Shown here piece after piece: positions 1 through 5,130 of a stretch of 5,196 nucleotides of DNA. This DNA is from Candidatus Methanocomedens sp. (GTDB lineage: Archaea; Halobacteriota; Methanosarcinia; Methanosarcinales; Methanocomedenaceae). Location of the stretch: contig PYCK01000112.1 of assembly GCA_009649835.1 (NCBI GenBank), positions 1-5,196 on the forward strand, read 5' to 3'. The translations under genes and the position numbers were made by a program. Positions within the stretch are counted from its first letter, which is position 1. Each line of letters begins with the position of its first letter. The notes under the pieces were generated by a model. The model saw only the letters and a list, made by a program, of their open reading frames with translations. It was not told where the DNA came from and did no database searches.

Positions 1-67
1 TCAAAATACCATGCTTTTTGAAGTGGATACATATATAATTCAAAAATAACTCTTATTTAATAGACAA

Positions 68-80
68 TTATATAAATATA
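68..80 (+). promoter_or_regulatory. Candidate TATA element upstream of the lipid reductase gene
   Basis: An AT-only stretch (TTATATAAATATA) lies about 140 nt before the reductase start codon, in a 221-nt AT-rich region with no supported gene. Archaeal TATA boxes sit about 25-30 nt before transcription start, so this one would predict a start near 100-105 and a 5' leader of about 120 nt. The whole region is AT-rich and other boxes are possible, for example around 146-151, so the assignment is weak. Confidence 0.3.
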
Positions 81-221
81 CGTCCATTATATTAGACTTG
101 TTCTAAATATGGGTTAACTGGCTATTGTCAGGCATAATAGTCATGTTTAAGTCTATTTTCTCTATTCTAACTCATGAATTGGTAACCGCCATTCAGTTAA
201 CAAGGATACGAGACAACCACC

Positions 222-1412
222 ATGACCCCGGAAGAATCCTATGACATAATAGTAATCGGTGCCGGCCCCGCAGGCTCCACTGCAGCCATGTATGCGGCCC
301 GCTCCGGTGCCAGTGTACTGCTGATAGACAAAAAGAAAGACCTCGGCTCCCCCATCCAGTGCGGCGGGTTCCTGCCTGATTATGAGGAACTCGGGGAACT
401 TTTGCCTGGTGCCGAACTTCCATCTACCTTAAAGGATATCCCATCAAGCTGTGTTCATACCACAACCAGTATCCACAGGTTCCTGTCCCCGAACCTGGAA
501 CCAAAAGAGTTTGGAGTAGAGGCGTATGTGCTGGACCGCTCAAGGTTCGATAAGCACCTGGCCAGGGAAGCTGCAAAGGCAGGGGCAAAACTGATGGTGA
601 GCACCCGTGCCGATTCTATTGAAGCGGATAATGTATCCATCAGGGGAGTAATGGGTGAGTTTAACATCCAGGCTAAGGTCATAATCGGTGCAGACGGCCC
701 CACTTCAATGGTTGCGAAGACTGCCGGCCTTATCGATCGCAGTGATAATATGGGCCGGGCAGTGTCACTGGAGTACGAACTTACCGGGGTGGATATTGAC
801 AGGGATGCAGTGGAAATGTACTTCGGTCGTGACTATGCACCCGGCGGGTACGCCTGGATCATTAGCGAGGGCGGTGATGCTGCCAATATAGGTGTGGGCA
901 TCAGGCAGCCGTTATGCGAGCCCGGTGTTTCCACACAGGATTACCTGCACCGGTTCATGTACGAGCACCCGAGAGCTGCGCCCATGCTGGAAGGCAGCAG
1001 TATAACGGCAGTGATCAGCGGCATCGTACCTGTTGGAGGTGCACCGCCCAAAACGGTTGAAGGTAACATCATCATCTGCGGAGATGCAGCCGGACACCTG
1101 ATAGCCACCAATGGCGGCGGCATACCTACTGCCATGGTTGGCGGGAAGATCGCAGGAGAGACAGCAGCGGATGCAGTGGCTGGAAAATGCCAGCTGGCTG
1201 AGTACGAGAACAGGTGGCGGGAACAGATGGGGCTGGAAATAAAAACGTCAGTGTATGTGAAGAAATTGATGGACGGGCTGATGCGCTCAGACCCAATGAT
1301 GAGCACGGCCATGAAGATGCTGACCCCTGACCAGATGAAGGCTCTGCAGCGGGGAAGACTGCCCGAACCTGTAAAAAAGATGCTCAAGACCCTTAATACA
1401 GGTATAAGGTGA
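222..1412 (+). CDS. Geranylgeranyl reductase family FAD-dependent oxidoreductase
   Basis: 396 aa, close to the roughly 400 aa usual for archaeal geranylgeranyl reductases, which saturate the isoprenoid chains of membrane ether lipids. Visible features are an N-terminal Rossmann FAD motif GAGPAG (residues 13-18) after a hydrophobic beta strand, an acidic D36 at the end of the second strand that should bind the FAD ribose, a PIQCGG segment with C47 matching the family's PxxCGG active-site loop, and a second FAD motif GDAAG (287-291) followed by a glycine-rich NGGG segment. The substrate-site motif YxWxFP-x7-8-GxG is recognisable at 210-226 but reads YAWIIS before GVG, so the FP pair is replaced by IS. 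That departure suggests a paralogue that may act on another prenyl substrate. The start at 222 leaves six residues before the first strand; the only Shine-Dalgarno-like sequence, AAGGA at 202-206, is rather far away. Family assignment is firm; the exact substrate is not. Confidence 0.88.
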   Translation: MTPEESYDIIVIGAGPAGSTAAMYAARSGASVLLIDKKKDLGSPIQCGGFLPDYEELGELLPGAELPSTLKDIPSSCVHTTTSIHRFLSPNLEPKEFGVEAYVLDRSRFDKHLAREAAKAGAKLMVSTRADSIEADNVSIRGVMGEFNIQAKVIIGADGPTSMVAKTAGLIDRSDNMGRAVSLEYELTGVDIDRDAVEMYFGRDYAPGGYAWIISEGGDAANIGVGIRQPLCEPGVSTQDYLHRFMYEHPRAAPMLEGSSITAVISGIVPVGGAPPKTVEGNIIICGDAAGHLIATNGGGIPTAMVGGKIAGETAADAVAGKCQLAEYENRWREQMGLEIKTSVYVKKLMDGLMRSDPMMSTAMKMLTPDQMKALQRGRLPEPVKKMLKTLNTGIR

Positions 1413-1422
1413 TTAACCTTAT
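1404..1422 (+). other. Hairpin across the stop codon of the reductase gene
   Basis: A perfect 7-bp inverted repeat, ATAAGGT (1404-1410) and ACCTTAT (1416-1422), encloses a 5-nt loop. The TGA stop (1410-1412) lies at the stem-loop junction. No T tract follows, so it does not look like a classical terminator. It could stabilise a 3' end or mark a processing site between this gene and the radical SAM gene. A 10-bp perfect palindrome, TTATGCATAA, follows at 1440-1449. Confidence 0.4.
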
Positions 1423-1479
1423 GTTGATTGCTTGCATTATTATGCATAAGAGTGTACTTAACCAGAGAGTGAATGTAAA

Positions 1480-2109
1480 ATGAACAAGGAAGACCCGGGA
1501 ACGATCTGTTATCCTGCACATGGAAACCTGTACCTGAACATCACGAACAGGTGCACGTGCAACTGCATTTTCTGCATTAAGAACTATGCAGACGGGGTCT
1601 ATGGCTATAACTTAATACTCTCAAGGGAGCCCGAAGTGGCTGAGGTTATCGAGGAACTGGGCAGACATGACCTTTCCGGGTATGACGAAGTGGTGTTCAC
1701 AGGACTTGGAGAGCCCCTGTCCAGGCTTGATGATGTGCTGGAGATCACACGATGGCTAAAGGCCAGGGATGTCAGTGTGAGGATTGACACTATCGGGCAT
1801 GCCAAACTCCAGTACCCCAACCGTGATGTTGCCCGTGAACTGAAAAAAGCGGGAGTTGATGAGGTTTCTGTCAGTCTTAATACTGATGACAAAGCGACCT
1901 ATGACCAGCTGGTAAGACCCCGCAGGTACAGGGATGCTTATGAGTCGATGAAGGATTTTTCCAGGGATCTGGTAAAAGAAGGTATAAACTTAAGGTTCAC
2001 GGTGCTTGACCTGCCGTCAGTGGATATTGAGAAGTGCCGACGTATTGCAGAGGAGATCGGTGCATCGTTCAAGGTAAGAGGATATGGCGGACCAGTTATT
2101 GGTCAATGA
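1480..2109 (+). CDS. Short radical SAM protein, TatD-linked type
   Basis: 209 aa. The radical SAM signature CX3CX2C is C25, C29 and C32, within NRCTCNCIFC just after a YLNITN strand; these cysteines should ligate the 4Fe-4S cluster that cleaves S-adenosylmethionine. An extra cysteine, C27, lies inside the motif. GLGEP at 75-79 is the GGEP-like SAM-binding strand, and the later segments (SVRIDT, EVSVSLNT, NLRFTVL) look like the remaining strands of the partial TIM barrel. The short length, with no C-terminal SPASM or Fe-S extension, and the N-terminal YPAHGNLYLNITNRC pattern match the TatD-associated radical SAM family as I remember it. No TatD nuclease gene is in the window. The start is supported by a GAGAGTGA ribosome-binding-like sequence (1465-1472) 7 nt upstream. 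The 67-nt gap to the reductase gene allows co-transcription. The chemical reaction of this family is not known to me. Confidence 0.85.
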   Translation: MNKEDPGTICYPAHGNLYLNITNRCTCNCIFCIKNYADGVYGYNLILSREPEVAEVIEELGRHDLSGYDEVVFTGLGEPLSRLDDVLEITRWLKARDVSVRIDTIGHAKLQYPNRDVARELKKAGVDEVSVSLNTDDKATYDQLVRPRRYRDAYESMKDFSRDLVKEGINLRFTVLDLPSVDIEKCRRIAEEIGASFKVRGYGGPVIGQ

Positions 2110-2141
2110 TTTGTTTACCATATTGTATAATTGACGTGTTG

Positions 2142-2147
2142 TTTTTT
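2142..2147 (+). terminator. T6 tract, probable oligo-T terminator after the radical SAM gene
   Basis: A run of six T lies 33 nt after the radical SAM stop codon and 35 nt before the TATA box of the next operon. Archaeal RNA polymerase terminates at such tracts without needing a hairpin. A 6-bp inverted repeat, TATTGT (2121-2126) and ACAATA (2149-2154), brackets it. The position between two transcription units supports the call; the short tract keeps confidence moderate. Confidence 0.45.
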
Positions 2148-2175
2148 CACAATAGTGACGCTTTTATCTTGTAAT

Positions 2176-2214
2176 GGGAAAGTTTTATATTTCCAATTGG
2201 TCAAGCTTCATATA
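2176..2214 (+). promoter_or_regulatory. BRE/TATA promoter of the ABC-GTPase-FeS operon, probably leaderless
   Basis: The purine-rich GGGAAAG (2176-2182) is a good BRE, directly followed by the TATA box TTTTATAT (2183-2190). The box centre lies about 27 nt before the A of the start codon at 2214, which is the usual archaeal distance to transcription start. There is no Shine-Dalgarno sequence before this ATG. The simplest reading is that transcription begins at or within a few bases of the ATG, giving a leaderless mRNA. A palindrome, CCAATTGG (2193-2200), lies between TATA box and start. Confidence 0.7.
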
Positions 2215-2984
2215 TGCAGGATATTCATGAACTGACAATTATATGTGGAATCGATAAGTCAGGGGCAAAAGAAGATGTTGAAAAGATACGCATATGCCCG
2301 GGCGAGATAATCGGTATTGTCGGTCCCACCGGTTCAGGTAAGAGCAGTCTTATCTGTGATATCGAGCAGCTTTCACAGGGAGATACCCCGACCCGGCGCA
2401 AAATCCTGATAAACGGAAAGGCACCTGGTAGGGATATCCGCACCGACCCCAGGAAAAAACGTATCGCCCAGCTTTCACAGAACATGCATTTTCTTGCAGA
2501 TATGACTGTAGAAGAGTTCCTCAGGATGCATGCCAAGAGCAGGAACCGTAACTCTGACACGGTTGAGCAGGTAATTGACATTGCCAATACACTTACCGGG
2601 GAGTCTATCCAGCCAGGGCACCAGCTTACCATATTGAGTGGAGGGCAGTCCAGGGCACTGATGGCTGCCGATATTGCGGTAATAAGCGACTCGCCCATAG
2701 TGCTCATCGATGAGATAGAAAATGCAGGGATCAAGAAACAGGAAGCACTGAAACTCCTGGCTGCCGAAGGGAAGATCGTGCTGGTGGTAACCCATGACCC
2801 TGTTCTTGCACTTATGACCAAACGTCGTATTGTGATGCGAAACGGCGGGGTGCGGCAGGTCATCACTACTAGTACTGGTGAGATGAATGTCTGCAGTGAA
2901 CTTGTCAAGCTTGATAATTACATGATGTCGCTGCGCGATACTATTCGGCAGGGCGGGCTGGTCGAGCAAGCTGTGGTAGTATGA
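2214..2984 (+). CDS. Soluble ABC-type ATPase, first gene of a three-gene operon
   Basis: 256 aa, one ABC nucleotide-binding domain with all catalytic motifs: Walker A GPTGSGKS (37-44), Q-loop glutamine near Q89 in LSQN, signature LSGGQ (141-145), Walker B IVLIDE (162-167, with E167 as catalytic base) and H-loop H194 in VVTHD. It should therefore dimerise and hydrolyse ATP. There is no membrane segment, no permease gene beside it and no substrate-binding protein, so a transport role is not supported. A tail of about 45 residues after the ABC fold (from about 212, including GEMNVCSELVKLDNYM) could be a partner-binding region. The stop overlaps the GTPase start by 4 nt (ATGA), which implies translational coupling. 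Soluble ABC ATPases serve in Fe-S assembly (SufC) and in methyl-coenzyme M reductase activation (component A2). A comparable energy-coupling role is inferred here from the neighbours; this protein has one ABC domain, unlike the two-domain A2. Confidence 0.85.
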   Translation: MQDIHELTIICGIDKSGAKEDVEKIRICPGEIIGIVGPTGSGKSSLICDIEQLSQGDTPTRRKILINGKAPGRDIRTDPRKKRIAQLSQNMHFLADMTVEEFLRMHAKSRNRNSDTVEQVIDIANTLTGESIQPGHQLTILSGGQSRALMAADIAVISDSPIVLIDEIENAGIKKQEALKLLAAEGKIVLVVTHDPVLALMTKRRIVMRNGGVRQVITTSTGEMNVCSELVKLDNYMMSLRDTIRQGGLVEQAVVV

Positions 2985-3679
2985 AACTGGTGGTAGTAGC
3001 GGGCACGCCCGGTTCGGGTAAGACATCGGTACTGATGCATACCATCAGGTCGCTTAAACAGGCAGGCATGTCGCCTGCAGTGGTGAAGATAGACTGCCTG
3101 TGGACGGATGATGATAAGAGGTTTGAAAGGCTGGACATACCTGTTCGCATTGGATTGTCCAGGGACATGTGCCCTGACCATTTTGCCATATACAATACGG
3201 ATGAGATGCTAACATGGGCCCGGGAGCAGGATGCCGGGGTACTTATCAATGAAACTGCCGGCCTTTGCCTGCGATGTGCGCCCTATCCTGACGGATGCCT
3301 TGCAGTGTGCGTGATCGATGTGACCACCGGTCCTAATACTCCCCTGAAGGTTGGGCCACTGCTAACTACGGCAGATGTGGTGGTGGCAACCAAAGGCGAT
3401 ATCGTGTCCCAGGCCGAACGGGAAGTGTTCAGGGAGCGTGTCAATGAGGCGAACCCTGGTTGCCGGATTATAGAGGCTAACGGACTGAGCGGGCAGGGTG
3501 CATCAGAACTTGCAGAGGTGATAAGTGAGACGCCTGATGTGGGACAGGAGCTTAACCTGCGGCATAATGCGCCGCTGGCCATATGCACGTTGTGCACTGG
3601 TGAGACACGGGTGGCAAAGAAACACCACATGGGCGTGCTGCGGCATATTGACGGTTTTACCGAGTACAGGGGGGAATGA
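2981..3679 (+). CDS. HypB/UreG-like GTPase with multiple Cys metal-binding motifs
   Basis: 232 aa SIMIBI-class P-loop NTPase. Walker A is GTPGSGKT (8-15). TKGD (137-140) follows a hydrophobic strand and matches the (N/T)KxD guanine-specificity motif, so GTP is the likely nucleotide. The order of segments after the P-loop, KIDCLWTDDDKRFERL, then RDMCPDHF (C64, H67), then NETAGLCLRC, follows the HypB/UreG plan. CPDH lies where UreG has its Cys-Pro-His nickel motif and HypB its Cys-His motif. C96/C99, C106/C110 and a C-terminal C202/C205 pair followed by H215/H216 add more possible ligands. HypB and UreG deliver nickel to hydrogenase and urease; no such enzyme is in this window, so the client is unknown. 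The ATG overlaps the ABC stop codon by 4 nt, and the next gene starts 7 nt after this stop. Family fold is secure; the metal and target are inferred. Confidence 0.82.
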   Translation: MKLVVVAGTPGSGKTSVLMHTIRSLKQAGMSPAVVKIDCLWTDDDKRFERLDIPVRIGLSRDMCPDHFAIYNTDEMLTWAREQDAGVLINETAGLCLRCAPYPDGCLAVCVIDVTTGPNTPLKVGPLLTTADVVVATKGDIVSQAEREVFRERVNEANPGCRIIEANGLSGQGASELAEVISETPDVGQELNLRHNAPLAICTLCTGETRVAKKHHMGVLRHIDGFTEYRGE

Positions 3680-3685
3680 TGCAGG

Positions 3686-4333
3686 ATGACGCAGGAGATT
3701 ACAGATCTGCTGCCTGGATATAATTGCGGGGAATGTGGTTACCGGCAGTGCAGGGATTTTGCTGCTGCGCTGCTTGAGGGAGAGGCGGAACTTGACGGCT
3801 GCCCCCACATGGCGTATGAGAAGTTAGCTTTAAATATTCCCGTGATACAGCAACTTCTTGGCGGTCCCGGACCCGGTATTAAGGATTCCAGGCATATTAT
3901 TGGTGTTATTGACGGACTTGAGGCTGATTTTGTTTTTTCACCCCTGCCTGGTGAGCCGTCGTGCCGGGAAGACCTGCATCCCTTTGACCCGGAGGTGGGG
4001 CCGGAGGTGAGCGAGTATGTGCGGTACAGGCCGCTGGGTTGTCCTGTTACGCATTTTGCCAGGGTGCTGGATATGAAGCGGGGTATCATGACCGTTCATC
4101 TGGTTGGGCCTATCCACAGACTTGGCAGGGATGATGTGGCTTTTGAGGATATTGGCCTCTGTATGGTGATGGCATTTGATGGTATTGTCAGTAAGGGCAG
4201 GGTGCCTGATGTGGGCCAGACTGTGAAGTTTTTGCCTGAACATTGTATGATGCAGAAGGTGCATTCGGGTGTGGTGGTGCATTCCGAAGGCAGCAGGTTG
4301 AGGATCGAGGGAATTGACCTGAAGGTGTGGTAG
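3686..4333 (+). CDS. Fe-S protein: N-terminal 4Fe-4S domain plus a conserved-looking Cys/His C-terminal domain
   Basis: 215 aa. The N-terminus has cysteines C14, C17, C22 and C39 in a CX2CX4CX16C arrangement with the flanking pattern GYNCGECGYRQC, which is the small 4Fe-4S domain also found in CO dehydrogenase/acetyl-CoA synthase gamma subunits and RnfB-type proteins. Residues from about 68 to 215 form a second, beta-rich-looking domain that I cannot name. Four more cysteines lie in ordered motifs: PSCRE (C93), PLGCPVTHF (C119, H123), IGLCMV (C159) and EHCMMQKVHSG (H186, C187, H193). This suggests a second metal or cluster site. There is no signal peptide or membrane segment, so the protein is cytoplasmic. 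The gene starts 7 nt after the GTPase stop; GGGGGGA (3669-3675) could serve as ribosome-binding site. It is probably the redox or scaffold partner of the ATPase and GTPase. That role is inference. Confidence 0.82.
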   Translation: MTQEITDLLPGYNCGECGYRQCRDFAAALLEGEAELDGCPHMAYEKLALNIPVIQQLLGGPGPGIKDSRHIIGVIDGLEADFVFSPLPGEPSCREDLHPFDPEVGPEVSEYVRYRPLGCPVTHFARVLDMKRGIMTVHLVGPIHRLGRDDVAFEDIGLCMVMAFDGIVSKGRVPDVGQTVKFLPEHCMMQKVHSGVVVHSEGSRLRIEGIDLKVW

Positions 4334-4344
4334 GCAGCCCAGCC

Positions 4345-4367
4345 TTTTTTTGTCCGGATGTTTTTTT
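4345..4367 (+). terminator. Tandem oligo-T terminator after the three-gene operon
   Basis: Two runs of seven T, at 4345-4351 and 4361-4367, are separated by nine bases and begin 12 nt after the stop codon of the Fe-S protein gene. No strong hairpin precedes them. Tandem oligo-T tracts just after a stop codon are the typical signature of archaeal intrinsic termination, so the operon very likely ends here. Confidence 0.7.
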
Positions 4368-4378
4368 ACCAAACTCCT

Positions 4379-4490
4379 AAATGACCGATAGGTTCCTCCC
4401 CTCCCGCACTCCACTTCCCCCAAACCAGCGTTCAGCGCATGAGCAACTGCACCCGGTCCACAGCACCAAGGCCGGGCAGCCGGAGAAGTT
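4379..4490. other. GC-rich, C-skewed intergenic block; possible small RNA or decayed sequence
   Basis: This block stands out from the AT-rich flanks. Within 4391-4430 there are 22 C and only 5 G, including CCTCCCCTCCC (4395-4405), which is complementary to purine-rich Shine-Dalgarno sequences. A second part (4452-4476) can fold: CCCGG (4452-4456) pairs with CCGGG (4472-4476), extended by CC/GG (4458-4459 with 4470-4471) around a 10-nt loop. A 40-codon open frame runs from ATG 4381 to TAA 4501-4503, rich in Pro, Arg and Ser, with no ribosome-binding site; I do not think it is a real gene. No promoter or T tract clearly bounds an RNA on either strand. It may be a small RNA, or a remnant of an inserted element. 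Confidence 0.3.
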
Positions 4491-4510
4491 AGTGACTCGA
4501 TAAGCATAAT

Positions 4511-4560
4511 AACTATATTAGATGTACAATAGATATTGTTACGTGACTGACCAATTGGAG
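4511..4560 (+). promoter_or_regulatory. Probable hicBA promoter with inverted repeat and ribosome-binding site
   Basis: AACTATATTA (4511-4520) is a plausible TATA element that would place transcription start near 4542. An inverted repeat lies over that point: ACAAT (4526-4530) and ATTGT (4535-4539) with a 4-nt spacer, extendable to GTACAAT and ATTGTTAC with one bulge. This is a reasonable place for an operator controlling the toxin-antitoxin operon. A palindrome CCAATTGG (4551-4558) follows. TTGGAG (4555-4560) is a Shine-Dalgarno-like sequence ending 8 nt before the hicB ATG, so this transcript, unlike that of the ABC operon, has a leader. Confidence 0.45.
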
Positions 4561-4568
4561 AACTTCAA

Positions 4569-4820
4569 ATGAGATTTAATATCATTTGTGAAACTGATGA
4601 AGATGGCAAATATGTAGTTGAATGTACCGACCTTCCGGGATGTTTGTCAGAAGGAGATACACTGGATGAGGCTATGGATAATATTAATGAGGCCATAGTA
4701 GGTTGCCTTACATCGAGGCTTAAGTGTGCAAAGGATAAGTTCCTTAAAAAAAGTCCTTCAAAGTTCCACGACCGGATCAATATTTCATTAGACACTGCGA
4801 CGGCTGCTGAATATGCCTAA
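4569..4820 (+). CDS. hicB: HicB-like antitoxin
   Basis: 83 aa. The sequence follows the HicB partial RNase-H-like fold: an opening strand FNIICETDEDGKYVVEC, then the family hallmark DLPGCLSEGDTLDEAMDNI (21-39), a loop and helix in which PGC..EGDT and DEA are characteristic. HicB proteins bind and neutralise HicA, and many also repress their own operon. The C-terminal part (about 50-83) is short and ends in a single strand-like segment, RINISLDTA; I see no clear helix-turn-helix and at most part of a ribbon-helix-helix, so DNA binding is uncertain. TTGGAG (4555-4560) supports this start. The last 8 nt overlap hicA. The antitoxin-first order is the reverse of the hicAB order in Escherichia coli. 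The family call is strong because the downstream protein is a recognisable HicA. Confidence 0.86.
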   Translation: MRFNIICETDEDGKYVVECTDLPGCLSEGDTLDEAMDNINEAIVGCLTSRLKCAKDKFLKKSPSKFHDRINISLDTATAAEYA

Positions 4821-5049
4821 ACTGCCAAGAGCCAGCGGGGACAGGCATGTGTCAGCTTTTAAGGCAGCCGGCTGGCAAGTGAACCATATTGAAGGGAGTC
4901 ATTACATCCTCATAAAAAATGATAGTGAGATTCATCTGTCTATACCTGTCCATAAAAATAAAACACTTGGTGTCGGTCTATTGAAGAAGCTGATAAATAA
5001 GGCGGGACTGACCAATGAAGAATATCTGGAATATTTTTATGGAAAATGA
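4813..5049 (+). CDS. hicA: HicA-like mRNA interferase toxin
   Basis: 78 aa, full length for the family. HicA toxins have a double-stranded-RNA-binding-like fold and cleave mRNA using one conserved histidine. Here H30 in EGSHYILIKN is that residue, after the typical KAAGWQVNHI segment in which W21 takes the aromatic position. The following IHLSIPVHKNKTLGVGLLKKLINKAGL region matches the HicA strand and helix (PVHKN...L..I...AGL), and the EEYLEYF end is also typical. All expected elements are intact, so the toxin is probably functional. The ATG lies inside the end of hicB, overlapping it by 8 nt, and has no good ribosome-binding site of its own, so toxin translation probably depends on translation of the antitoxin. 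That coupling would keep antitoxin in excess. Confidence 0.88.
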   Translation: MPKLPRASGDRHVSAFKAAGWQVNHIEGSHYILIKNDSEIHLSIPVHKNKTLGVGLLKKLINKAGLTNEEYLEYFYGK

Positions 5050-5110
5050 GAATTTGAAGATGCACCGCGCGGGCCACGTCTGATGTTTTGTCATGCAACC
5101 AGCGTGTGTG

Positions 5111-5116
5111 TTTTTT
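5111..5116 (+). terminator. T6 tract, possible terminator of hicBA
   Basis: Six T in a row lie 61 nt after the hicA stop codon, the only T tract of that length downstream of the pair. It fits archaeal oligo-T termination but is a single tract at some distance. Confidence 0.35.
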
Positions 5117-5130
5117 ACTGTGTATAGTGG

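Noticed and set aside
941..1519. 192-codon minus-strand open frame over the 3' half of the reductase gene
   Set aside because: It is antisense to intact FAD-binding motifs and has no recognisable domain.
2225..2908. 227-codon open frame on the minus strand across the ABC gene
   Set aside because: Its translation is Ser/Ile-rich without any recognisable motif, and the + strand frame has every ABC ATPase motif; it is a shadow.
2214..2984. ABC protein as part of an importer (nickel, cobalt or similar)
   Set aside because: No permease, lipoprotein or membrane segment is present in the window, and it is translationally coupled to a cytoplasmic GTPase.
4381..4503. 40-codon open frame on the + strand within the C-rich block
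   Set aside because: There is no ribosome-binding site, no promoter and no recognisable sequence; the Pro/Arg/Ser richness follows from the C skew.
3938..4507. 189-codon minus-strand open frame covering the Fe-S protein 3' half and the C-rich block
   Set aside because: The product is His/Pro/Arg-rich with no family resemblance. It runs antisense to the conserved-looking C-terminal domain, so I treat it as chance.
5065..5072. 8-bp palindrome CCGCGCGG after hicA
   Set aside because: Too short, with no loop and no T tract, to call a terminator or recombination site.
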